DNA from: Thermocaproicibacter sp036260805
GTDB lineage: Bacteria; Bacillota; Clostridia; Oscillospirales; Acutalibacteraceae
NCBI GenBank assembly: GCA_036260805.1
Contig: DATALZ010000014.1
Coordinates: 1-64,000, forward strand
DNA: 64,000 nucleotides
Direction of reading: 5' to 3'
Below are positions 51,790-59,443 of the stretch, piece by piece. Every line of letters starts with the position of its first letter. Positions within the stretch are counted from its first letter, which is position 1. The translations under genes and the position numbers were made by a program. A model generated the notes under the pieces. That model saw nothing but the letters and a program-made list of their open reading frames with translations, did not search any database and was not told the DNA's origin.

Positions 51790-51918
51790 CTATAGCATCT
51801 TCAAAAATGCTATGGAATGAATTTTATTCTCTCCCCCGCCAAAGGCGGGGGAGAGAACGCCATGCTTCCAATTTTTATTTGAAATTGCTATAAATAAGTT
51901 CCTTGATTTTTCAAACGA
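51790..51918. repeat. CTAYAGCA family element (copy G)
   Basis: Arms CTATAGCATCTTCAAAAA and TTTTTATTTGAAATTGCTATA. The centre hairpin is TTCTCTCCCCCGCC/GGCGGGGGAGAGAA with an AAA loop. The tail AAGTTCCTTGATTTTTCAAACGA matches the tail of copy E. It lies inside the aro operon, between aroC and pheA, and ends at the aroC stop codon. Confidence 0.65.
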
Positions 51919-51921
51919 CGC

Positions 51922-52989
51922 TTAAACCAGCAGATTCAGAAGGGCAACCGCCGCAGCGGCTTCCACAGCGGGAACGGCGCGCGGCACAATGCAGGGGTCA
52001 TGCCTGCCGTGAACAATCAGTTTCGCGTTTTCCTTTGCCGAAAGGTCAACACTGTCCTGCTCCAGACCGATGGACGGCGTTGGCTTGAACGCGGCGCGGA
52101 AAACCAACGGCATGCCTGTGGTGATTCCGCCGAGGATACCCCCCGCATGGTTGGTGCGCGTTTTTACAGCGTCGCCGTCATAATAGAATGGGTCGTTGTT
52201 TTCACTGCCGAACAGACCCGCGGCGGAAAATCCCGCCCCGAACTCGACGCCTTTGCAGGCCGGAATGGCGAACAACAGGGAAGACAGCGAAGATTCCACG
52301 CCCTCGGAGAGCGGCCCTCCCGCGCCTGCGGGCAGACCGACTGCGGCGCATTCCGCCGTTCCTCCGACACTGTCCTGCATTTTTCGTGCGGCTTCAATTT
52401 CCGCGCGCATGGTCTCCTCCGCAAGCGGGTCAATCGTCGGGAAATAGCGCGACGAAAGGTCTTCCAGCAAAGACGCCGGAAGATTTACCGGGTCGAACGG
52501 AGTATCCGCCGCGCCGTGGACGGAAAGGACATGAGCGCCGATGGAGACGCCGCGCCGCTTGAGAATCTGGCGGCAGACCGCGCCCGCAAAAACGAGAGGG
52601 GCGGTCAATCTGCCGGAAAAACGCCCTCCGCCCCTGACGTCGTTATACCCGTGGTAACGCACATAAGCCGCGTAATCCGCGTGGCCGGGGCGGGGAATGT
52701 TCTGAATATTGCCGTAATCTGAGGAATGGGTGTTGGAGTTCTGAATCATTGCGCAAAGCGGTGCGCCCGTGGTTCTGCCATTCAAAAGCCCGCTGAGAAT
52801 CTGCGGCTCATCGCTTTCTTTGCGCGGGGTAGAGGAAAGGTCGCGCCCTGGAGCGCGGCGGGCCATCTGTACGAAAACCTGCTGCAGGTCGATTTCTTCT
52901 CCCGCGGGAAGGCCTTCCAGCACCGCACCGATTGCCGGCCCGTGGCTCTCTCCGAAGATGGTCAGCCGGATTTTGTCACCCCATGTCAT
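51922..52989 (-). CDS. aroC: Chorismate synthase
   Basis: Makes chorismate from 5-enolpyruvylshikimate-3-phosphate using reduced FMN. The 355-residue protein begins with the invariant GDKIRLTIFGESHGPAIGAV; other signatures are GRTTGAPLCAMIQN near 70, PRPGHADYAAYVRYHGYNDV near residue 95, RGGGRFSGRLTAPLVFAGAV near residue 116, and HAGGILGGITTGMPLVFRAA near residue 285. Its start overlaps the aroA stop by 14 bp, so it is translationally coupled. Confidence 0.97.
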   Translation of the reverse strand: MTWGDKIRLTIFGESHGPAIGAVLEGLPAGEEIDLQQVFVQMARRAPGRDLSSTPRKESDEPQILSGLLNGRTTGAPLCAMIQNSNTHSSDYGNIQNIPRPGHADYAAYVRYHGYNDVRGGGRFSGRLTAPLVFAGAVCRQILKRRGVSIGAHVLSVHGAADTPFDPVNLPASLLEDLSSRYFPTIDPLAEETMRAEIEAARKMQDSVGGTAECAAVGLPAGAGGPLSEGVESSLSSLLFAIPACKGVEFGAGFSAAGLFGSENNDPFYYDGDAVKTRTNHAGGILGGITTGMPLVFRAAFKPTPSIGLEQDSVDLSAKENAKLIVHGRHDPCIVPRAVPAVEAAAAVALLNLLV

Positions 52990-54208
52990 ACGCTTTTCCT
53001 CCCAGCCGGGTGTAATCTCTGAAAAAGTCCGGGTAGCTTTTGCGGATGCTCTGCGCGTCGGTAAGAACAGTCTCGCCGTTCGATTTCAGCGCGGCGACGG
53101 CCAGCGCCATGACCACGCGGTGGTCGTTGCAGCCCTCTGCTTTTCCGCCGTGAAGTTGTTCCACACCGGTGATTTCGAGCCCGCCCGGCAGTTCGCGCAC
53201 GTTTGCGCCGAGCCGGTTCAGGCCGTTCGCCATTGCGGAAAGGCGGTCGCTTTCTTTCAGGCGAAGGCGCTCCGCATGGGTAATTACCGTTTGGCGGCCC
53301 GGCAGCAGAGCCGCGGCTGCCGCAAGGATTGGAACAAGGTCGGGAATCTGCGACGCATTGATTTCAAAACCGGAATCTTCGGGTTTGCCCGGCTTTGCCG
53401 TTAAAATCCCATTATCCCAGACAATTTGTGCTCCCATACGGCGGAAAAGCTCTTCCGCAGCGCGGTCGCCCTGACAGGACGTCGGATTGAGCCCGCTGAG
53501 TTCGACCGGCCCGCCGAACATTCCTGCAGCGAGGAAAAATGCCGCCTGCGACCAGTCGCGCTCGATGGTGAAATCCGGGTTCGGTACATATTTCCGGTTT
53601 CCGTCGATTTTCCATCCGGTTTCCGTCCGCTCGACAGAAACGCCGAAGGAAGACATGATCTGCACCGTCATGTCGACATACGCCGCGGACTCAAGCGGCG
53701 AAGTGAGCGTGATTTCGCTGGTTCCGCCCAGCAGGGGCAGGGCGAGCAGGAGTCCGGTGATGAACTGCGAGCTGACGTTCCCCGGAAGGGAAAAGACGCC
53801 GGGCGTGAGTGTTCCGCTTATCGTAAGCGGCAGGCCGCCTTCCGTCTCGCAGCGGACGCCGTGCCGAGGCAGGCAGTCGAGGTAAACGCCGATTGGGCGC
53901 TCCGGCAGACGGCCCCGGCCAGTGAACGTGGCGGGAATTCCCAGCGCGGCGGCAAGGGGAATCAGAAAACGCAGCGTGGAACCGGATTCCGCGCAGTCCA
54001 GAGTGACCGGTTCCCCGTGAGAGGAAAGCAGCTGCGCAACCGCAGACTGTGTGGCAATGATGTCGTCGCTGAGCGTTTCACCCGGGGGAAGAAGTTCTTC
54101 TTCCCCCGCAAGGGCCGAGCAGATGACCGCCCTGTGCGCTGCACTTTTGGAGAGAGGGACGCTCAGCCGTCCGCTTAAGGTGGATGGGAGAATACGGACT
54201 TCGCTCAT
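52976..54208 (-). CDS. aroA: 3-phosphoshikimate 1-carboxyvinyltransferase (EPSP synthase)
   Basis: Adds enolpyruvyl to shikimate-3-phosphate. The 410-residue protein has LSGRLSVPLSKSAAHRAVIC at residues 9-28, the ESGSTLRFLIPLAAALGIPA segment near residue 70 (substrate-binding loop), FTGRGRLPERPIG near residue 95 and LRLKESDRLSAMANGLNRLG near residue 315. The N-terminal motif has KSAAHR in place of KSISNR. The gene overlaps aroB by 4 bp upstream and aroC by 14 bp downstream. Confidence 0.95.
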   Translation of the reverse strand: MSEVRILPSTLSGRLSVPLSKSAAHRAVICSALAGEEELLPPGETLSDDIIATQSAVAQLLSSHGEPVTLDCAESGSTLRFLIPLAAALGIPATFTGRGRLPERPIGVYLDCLPRHGVRCETEGGLPLTISGTLTPGVFSLPGNVSSQFITGLLLALPLLGGTSEITLTSPLESAAYVDMTVQIMSSFGVSVERTETGWKIDGNRKYVPNPDFTIERDWSQAAFFLAAGMFGGPVELSGLNPTSCQGDRAAEELFRRMGAQIVWDNGILTAKPGKPEDSGFEINASQIPDLVPILAAAAALLPGRQTVITHAERLRLKESDRLSAMANGLNRLGANVRELPGGLEITGVEQLHGGKAEGCNDHRVVMALAVAALKSNGETVLTDAQSIRKSYPDFFRDYTRLGGKAYDMG

Positions 54209-55260
54209 CGCAGGACCTCCGTCAGTTCCAGAAGCTTCTGTTTATCCGCAGGATACAGGAAGCTTTCGCCGATTTTTCTGAGCATGACCAGGTTGACAAT
54301 ACCGCCGCGGGCTTTTTTGTCCAGCATGGCGGCGTCCACGATCTTTGAAACGTCCATGTCATCGGAAACCGGCATGCCGTATTTTTTAAGAACCCAAGTG
54401 ATTTTCTCTTCGGTTCCGGGTTCGGTCAGTCCGGCTCTTTCGCCGCACTTAGCCATCATCACCATGCCGATGCCGACCGCCTGTCCGTGTGAAAGTCCCT
54501 TGTAGCCGTGCAGCTTTTCAAGCGCATGGCCGAAGGTATGGCCAAAGTTCAGGAGCATGCGCTCCCCGTTGTCGAATTCATCCTGTTCGACGGCGGCTCG
54601 TTTGATTTCGAGGTTGCGGGCAATCATATTCTCCATGTCCGAGCGGACGTCGGTATCCTGAATTAAATCAAAAAGCTCGCGGCTCTTAATGCATCCGTGC
54701 TTGATGGCTTCACCCATCCCGTCGGCAAAAAAATGGGGAGGCAGGGTGTCCAGCGTGTCCGGGTCGATGAGGACGAGCGAGGGCTGGTGAAAAGCGCCGA
54801 CGAGGTTTTTGCCCTGCGGAACGTCGATTCCCGTTTTACCGCCGATGGAAGAATCAATCTGTGCCAGAAGCGAGGTGGGAATCTGGATGAATTTGATTCC
54901 GCGCAGCCATGTTGCAGACGCGAACCCCGCCATGTCGCCGGTTACGCCGCCGCCGAGAGCAACCACAAAATCACTGCGCGTGAGTCCGTTCTGCGCGAAA
55001 ACGTCGTACATGGCCTCAATGGTGGAGAGACGTTTGTTTTCTTCGCCCGCCGGAAATACGAATTTTTCGGCAGCAATCCCCGCCGCTTCCAGCGAGGAAA
55101 CAACTTTTTCCGCATACAGCGGCATCACGTTCGAGTCGCCGACTACGACTGCCCGCGTTCCAGGCCGGAACAGCTTCGCCGCCAGTTCGCCGGTGCGGTT
55201 CAGGCAGCCGCGCGAAATAATAATCTCATAAGGTACCGATGTATGAACGGTAAGCTTCAT
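54205..55260 (-). CDS. aroB: 3-dehydroquinate synthase
   Basis: Cyclises DAHP to 3-dehydroquinate with NAD+ and a divalent metal. The 351-residue length is normal. The NAD-binding region has VALGGGVTGDMAGFASATWL near residue 100, and IQIPTSLLAQIDSSIGGKTG follows near 128. The zinc ligands lie in the EAIKHGCIKS and NFGHTFGHALEK segments near residues 184 and 240. It starts directly at the tyrA stop codon (1-base overlap). Confidence 0.97.
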   Translation of the reverse strand: MKLTVHTSVPYEIIISRGCLNRTGELAAKLFRPGTRAVVVGDSNVMPLYAEKVVSSLEAAGIAAEKFVFPAGEENKRLSTIEAMYDVFAQNGLTRSDFVVALGGGVTGDMAGFASATWLRGIKFIQIPTSLLAQIDSSIGGKTGIDVPQGKNLVGAFHQPSLVLIDPDTLDTLPPHFFADGMGEAIKHGCIKSRELFDLIQDTDVRSDMENMIARNLEIKRAAVEQDEFDNGERMLLNFGHTFGHALEKLHGYKGLSHGQAVGIGMVMMAKCGERAGLTEPGTEEKITWVLKKYGMPVSDDMDVSKIVDAAMLDKKARGGIVNLVMLRKIGESFLYPADKQKLLELTEVLR

Positions 55261-56096
55261 TATTCCTTCAATCCTTCCTTTACAAGCCTGCCTCTGCGGA
55301 GCAGCGCGCGCAGGGTATCGGCGTCCTCCGCGTCAATTGCGTTGCGGATTTCCGTAATATGGCCGGTCAGTGTGTCCAGCTCTTCGACCAGTGCTTCGCG
55401 GTTCTCAAGAAACAGCTCTGTCCACATGGTTTCGTTGATGTTTGCCACGCGCGAAACGTCGCGGTAACTTCCTGCCGAAAAACCCTTGTGTTTGGGGCAC
55501 TGGGGGCTCATGACATACGAACAGGCCAGTACATGGGGAAGCTGGCTGGTAAAAGCAATTATTTTATCATGCTCCTCCGGCGTGGTTTCCACCGTGCGGG
55601 CAAAGCCGAGTTTTGGAGCGATCTCCTTTAATCTGTCTACGGCACTCTGCGAAGCGCCGCATGGAACCAGAATATAGCTTGCCCCCTGAAACAGTTCGGC
55701 GTCGCTAGCCGAAAATCCGCTTTTTTCTTTGCCGGCCATCGGGTGGCCGCCCACAAAACAGAAACCGCATTCCTTTGCCAGCTGGGCAAGGCGGGGGCAG
55801 AGGTACGACTTGATGCCGCAGGTGTCTGTAACCAGGCAGCCGGGGCGGATGGACGACAGGTGTTCCCGCACAAATTCAACGTCTGCCTGAGGGTAAAGGC
55901 ACAGGTACAGGATGTCCGCGTTTCGGATGTCTTCTTCTGTGCCAATTCTGCCGATTGCTCCGGAATCGAGTGCAGCGTTCAGTACGCTTTCGTCACGGTC
56001 GATTCCGGTTACGGAAAAGTCCGTGTATTTTTGGAAGGCCTTGGCCAGCGAGCCGCCGATGAGCCCCAATCCGACGATTACAATATTCTGTTTCAT
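55260..56096 (-). CDS. tyrA: Prephenate dehydrogenase
   Basis: Oxidatively decarboxylates prephenate to 4-hydroxyphenylpyruvate, the tyrosine branch. The 278-residue protein begins NIVIVGLGLIGGSLAKAFQK (NAD-binding fold), with VTDTCGIKSYL near residue 93, FVGGHPMAGKEKSGFSAS near residue 115 and VETTPEEHDKIIAFTSQLPH near residue 171. It is the short form without an ACT domain, so tyrosine feedback must act elsewhere if present. It lies between aroF and aroB. Confidence 0.95.
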   Translation of the reverse strand: MKQNIVIVGLGLIGGSLAKAFQKYTDFSVTGIDRDESVLNAALDSGAIGRIGTEEDIRNADILYLCLYPQADVEFVREHLSSIRPGCLVTDTCGIKSYLCPRLAQLAKECGFCFVGGHPMAGKEKSGFSASDAELFQGASYILVPCGASQSAVDRLKEIAPKLGFARTVETTPEEHDKIIAFTSQLPHVLACSYVMSPQCPKHKGFSAGSYRDVSRVANINETMWTELFLENREALVEELDTLTGHITEIRNAIDAEDADTLRALLRRGRLVKEGLKE

Positions 56097-56148
56097 GGGC
56101 GTTTCCTCCGCTTTTACAGTTTACACTATTATAGCAGAAAAGCGCATG

Positions 56149-57174
56149 CTATTCCATGACTTTTCCCAGAGCTTTTGCAGCCGCTTTGAGAAGCGAAGCC
56201 GTATGGTCAAACTGATCCGGCGTAAGAGACTGCGCGCCGTCGGAAAGCGCCTTTTTCGGATTGTTGTGAACCTCGATGATGAGGCCGTCGGCTCCGGCCG
56301 CAACAGCCGCAAGCGCCAGCGGCTCCACCAGCCAAGAGATGCCGGATGCGTGGCTCGGGTCTACGATGACCGGCAGGTGAGAGAGCTTTTTCAGGATGGG
56401 AACAGCGGAAATATCCAGCGTGTTGCGGGTGTAGGTTTCGAAGGTGCGGATTCCGCGCTCACACAGGATGACCTGCTCATTGCCGCCCGCCATAATGTAC
56501 TCAGCACTCATCAGCAGCTCTTCAATCGTATTGGAAAGGCCGCGCTTTAAAAGGATCGGCTTGCGGATTTTGCCGAGTTCCTTCAGCAGTTCGAAATTTT
56601 GCATGTTGCGTGCTCCGACCTGAATTACGTCGACGCCCTTTTCCAGAAACAGGTCGATGTATTTTTCACTCATGATTTCCGTCACGATGGGGAGACCGGT
56701 TTCTTGTTTCGCCTGTGCCAGAAGCTCCAGACCTTCCGCTTTCAGTCCCTGGAACGAGTACGGCGAAGTTCTCGGCTTAAAGGCTCCGCCGCGAAGGAAC
56801 TGCGCACCGGCTCCTTTTACGCGGCGTGCAACTTCGCAGATTTGTTCCGGAGTTTCCACGGAACACGGGCCGGCAATCAGGGTCAGGCCGCCTCCGCCGA
56901 TCTTCTGGCCGCCCGGCAGCGTAATGACGGTGTTGTCCGGGTGAAATTTACGGTTCGCTTTTTTGTATGGCTCCTGCACGCGCTTGACGCTTTCTACACA
57001 GTCCTGTGCGGCGATGGAATCAATGTCGATGGGAGAGGTGTCGCCGATGAGCCCCAGAACGGTGCTCTGTGTGCCGAACCAGATGTTTACCTTGATATTG
57101 TATTCTTTTTCCAGAGAAGCTGCAAACTCTTTGGCCTGCTCCGAAGGGCAGTCGGACTTGAGAACGATAATCAT
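56149..57174 (-). CDS. aroF: DAHP synthase, type I-beta with ferredoxin-like domain
   Basis: Joins phosphoenolpyruvate and erythrose-4-phosphate, the entry step to the aromatic pathway. The 341-residue protein has an N-terminal ferredoxin-like regulatory domain (1-70, MIIVLKSDCPSEQAKEFAAS) and a TIM-barrel core. Core marks are IAGPCSVETPEQICEVARRV near residue 100, FLRGGAFKPRTSPYSFQGL near 128 and VIVDPSHASGISWLVEPLA near 271. The fused domain mediates Tyr or Phe inhibition in related enzymes. It is the first structural gene after the leader-peptide attenuator, with GGAGG ahead of the ATG. Confidence 0.97.
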   Translation of the reverse strand: MIIVLKSDCPSEQAKEFAASLEKEYNIKVNIWFGTQSTVLGLIGDTSPIDIDSIAAQDCVESVKRVQEPYKKANRKFHPDNTVITLPGGQKIGGGGLTLIAGPCSVETPEQICEVARRVKGAGAQFLRGGAFKPRTSPYSFQGLKAEGLELLAQAKQETGLPIVTEIMSEKYIDLFLEKGVDVIQVGARNMQNFELLKELGKIRKPILLKRGLSNTIEELLMSAEYIMAGGNEQVILCERGIRTFETYTRNTLDISAVPILKKLSHLPVIVDPSHASGISWLVEPLALAAVAAGADGLIIEVHNNPKKALSDGAQSLTPDQFDHTASLLKAAAKALGKVME

Positions 57175-57238
57175 AATATTTCCTCCTTATAATTGGTTCG
57201 GCGCTGAAAAGCCAATCCGGAAGATTCCGGTCGACAAT

Positions 57239-57270
57239 AAAAAACGGCGGAGCTGCTGTCAGCTCCGCCG
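57239..57270 (-). terminator. Attenuator terminator upstream of aroF
   Basis: Read on the minus strand, CGGCGGAGCT and AGCTCCGCCG (57270-57261, 57254-57245) form a 10-bp GC-rich stem with a 6-nt loop, followed by six U. It lies between the leader-peptide stop codon and aroF, so it should end most transcripts unless translation or an anti-terminator stops it folding. Confidence 0.85.
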
Positions 57271-57288
57271 CGATTCAGTCCGAAAATC

Positions 57289-57432
57289 TTACGAATTGTA
57301 CGCCAAGGCTTCCGGTCCCGCGGAATATAAGCTTACAGTCAGTTTTTTGCATGCAGAAACAGCCCACGCCATAAAAGAATAGCGGGGGTAGCAATAGCCT
57401 GTAAATCGTGCAGTGCAGAAAAGCTGATTCAT
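57289..57432 (-). CDS. Aromatic-rich leader peptide of the aro operon
   Basis: A 47-codon reading frame between the aro promoter and the attenuator. It begins MNQLFCTARFTGYCYPRYSF, then MAWAV. Seven of the first 23 residues are aromatic (Phe5, Phe10, Tyr13, Tyr15, Tyr18, Phe20, Trp23), far above chance. The ribosome site is weak (AAAGG about 14 nt upstream). Stalling at Tyr/Phe codons when these amino acids are scarce would favour read-through into aroF, as in pheL/trpL systems. The frame is too short to be found by normal gene calling; expression is inferred. Confidence 0.75.
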   Translation of the reverse strand: MNQLFCTARFTGYCYPRYSFMAWAVSACKKLTVSLYSAGPEALAYNS

Positions 57433-57465
57433 TGTAAGTTTCACAACCTTTGCCGTTTGAAGTCT

Positions 57466-57494
57466 ATCTTAGTACATTCATTGGCGGGTGTCAA
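57466..57494 (-). promoter_or_regulatory. Promoter of the aro operon
   Basis: On the minus strand, TTGACA (57494-57489), a 17-bp spacer and TAAGAT (57471-57466). The start would be about 57459, leaving a leader of some 27 nt before the leader-peptide ATG. Confidence 0.75.
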
Positions 57495-57579
57495 GAAAAT
57501 TTTAAGAAACGCAGGATAGATTTCGAATACGAAAGTGAAAAATTTGATTAAAATTTACAAATTTGATACCGCCGTTATC

Positions 57580-57608
57580 TTGAAATAATCACTAATTATT
57601 GTTAAAAT
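57580..57608 (+). promoter_or_regulatory. Promoter of the GGDEF gene
   Basis: TTGAAA (57580-57585), a 17-bp spacer and TAAAAT (57603-57608). The 5' leader of about 125 nt contains one hairpin (CAGGCC/GGCCTG, about 57692-57719); I see no c-di-GMP riboswitch core. Confidence 0.6.
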
Positions 57609-57739
57609 ATAGTAGAGTGAGCAATTAAATATATTGATTATAACAAAATTAATTATTACAGACGACTGTATTAAACAGGTGCCCTTAATCAGGCCGAATG
57701 TAAAGTTGTTTGGCCTGAAAAACGAGAGGAACGGTTTAG

Positions 57740-59443
57740 ATGGGTGAGTTCAATAATATTAATTCCGAGCTGCTTTTGGAAAAGCTGGGAATCGGGATCC
57801 TTTGTATCCGTAATGATGCAGAATTAACAGTCGCCTATGCCAGCAGATCATTTTACGGAAATCTGGGGTACAGTGGGGAAGAAATTACCGCGCTATGCAG
57901 ACCCGGTTCCGTAATTTTAAAAAATGACCCTCCTGTGGATTGGGAAAAGGTAAAAGAGGAAATCCAGAGGAACGGATATGCCAGACCGGAACTTAGGCTG
58001 ATTAAAAAGGACGGTCATCATATCTGGGTTGCTTTCCGCGTACAGCTGACCGTGATAAACGGTGCGGAATATTTCAGCGGGGTTATGTCCGATATAACCC
58101 TTACAAGGCGTTCCCTCAGAACGCAGCGGGAGCAGGCGGAAGAACTGGAAGCCCTCACCCGGAACGTACCGGGAGGGGTACTGCGCTGCCGCGCCGATAT
58201 GGATATGACGATGAATCTGGTCAGCGACGGTTTCTGTCGGATTACGGGATATACTGTGGAAGAAATCGCGGAGCGCTTTCAAAACCGGTTCATTAAAATT
58301 GTTTACCCAAAAGACCGTGACAAACTGATTTACAGTTTGGAAGACTGCACACACTGGGACGATATCACTGAGATTACCTTCCGCATTGTGGGAAAAGGCG
58401 GCCGGGTGATCTGGGTTCTGGACAAAGCAAGATGCAACCGCGACTGTAACGGGAGCATGTGGGTTTACAGCGTTCTGATTGATATTACCGAGATGAAAAA
58501 GGCCCAGGATGAGCTGGCGTCCAGCGAGGAACGCTACAGGCTGATTCTCGAGCATGTTGCCGACCCTGTTTTCGACTGTAACTTTAAAACCAAAACACTG
58601 TACTATTCGCCTACATTCCTGGAGAAATTCGGAGAGATATACCCGAAAAAGGGAGACATGGTGCAGATTCTGGACAAAGCGGATTTTGTGTATCAATCGG
58701 ATAAGGATCTGCTTTTTACCAATTTACAGAAACTGATCCATGGAGTCTCAATCGGCGACGTCGACTACAGGCTGAAAAACCGGCAGGGGAATTACATCTG
58801 GTGCAAAATTCATCCGTTTATGTTTTACGACGGACTGGGGTTCCCCACAAGGCTGATTGCCGTAATTTCGGATATTGACCAGCAGAAAAAGGAAAATCTC
58901 GACCTGCGGCAGAAGGCGGAACACGACCTCCTGACAGGGCTCTATAATCGGATAACCACTACGGCTCTGGTGGATGAAGCAATTTCCCGAAGCAAAAAGA
59001 ATGACCGCCACGCCCTTTTTGTGATTGATATTGACAACTTCAAAAAAGTGAACGACAGCCTTGGCCACCTGTGCGGCGACCAGCTGATTGTGGAGACTGC
59101 AGAGCAGATACGCAGGCAGTTCCGGGAAGATGATATTGTTGGGCGAATCGGCGGCGATGAATTCGTCATTTTCATTAAGAATGTCAATTCCGATCTTGTG
59201 CTGAAAAAAGCGAACATTCTGCAGAGAATGTTCGCGGCGCTGCGGAGCAGCAGGCAGATAGACAGCCCGATTTCAGGAAGCATCGGTGTAAGCTTCTACC
59301 CGGTGGACGGGAGAAATTACGAAGAGCTGTTCCAGAAAGCGGATACGGCGATGTATGCCGCAAAGAAAGGCGGCAAAAATTCATTCCGAATTTATGTGAA
59401 GGGAATTGAAGCCCTGGCCCATGTTGGGGATGCCATTACGTAA
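57740..59443 (+). CDS. PAS-domain diguanylate cyclase
   Basis: Makes the second messenger c-di-GMP. The 567-residue protein has no membrane helix. Three PAS-like sensor units are visible at about residues 15-125, 140-255 (NVPGGVLRCRADMDMTMNLV, FCRITGYTVEEI) and 265-385. The GGDEF domain covers 395-555, with the intact active site GGDEF at 471-475 and an inhibitory site RxxD at 462-465 (REDD), so it is probably active and product-inhibited. GAGAGG precedes the ATG. Its end overlaps the converging aroE-aroK gene by 8 bp. The signal sensed is unknown; motility control through the motAB genes is only a possibility. Confidence 0.93.
   Translation: MGEFNNINSELLLEKLGIGILCIRNDAELTVAYASRSFYGNLGYSGEEITALCRPGSVILKNDPPVDWEKVKEEIQRNGYARPELRLIKKDGHHIWVAFRVQLTVINGAEYFSGVMSDITLTRRSLRTQREQAEELEALTRNVPGGVLRCRADMDMTMNLVSDGFCRITGYTVEEIAERFQNRFIKIVYPKDRDKLIYSLEDCTHWDDITEITFRIVGKGGRVIWVLDKARCNRDCNGSMWVYSVLIDITEMKKAQDELASSEERYRLILEHVADPVFDCNFKTKTLYYSPTFLEKFGEIYPKKGDMVQILDKADFVYQSDKDLLFTNLQKLIHGVSIGDVDYRLKNRQGNYIWCKIHPFMFYDGLGFPTRLIAVISDIDQQKKENLDLRQKAEHDLLTGLYNRITTTALVDEAISRSKKNDRHALFVIDIDNFKKVNDSLGHLCGDQLIVETAEQIRRQFREDDIVGRIGGDEFVIFIKNVNSDLVLKKANILQRMFAALRSSRQIDSPISGSIGVSFYPVDGRNYEELFQKADTAMYAAKKGGKNSFRIYVKGIEALAHVGDAIT

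Noticed and set aside
57609..57739. c-di-GMP riboswitch upstream of the GGDEF gene
   Set aside because: The leader has a single simple hairpin and lacks the conserved GEMM core.
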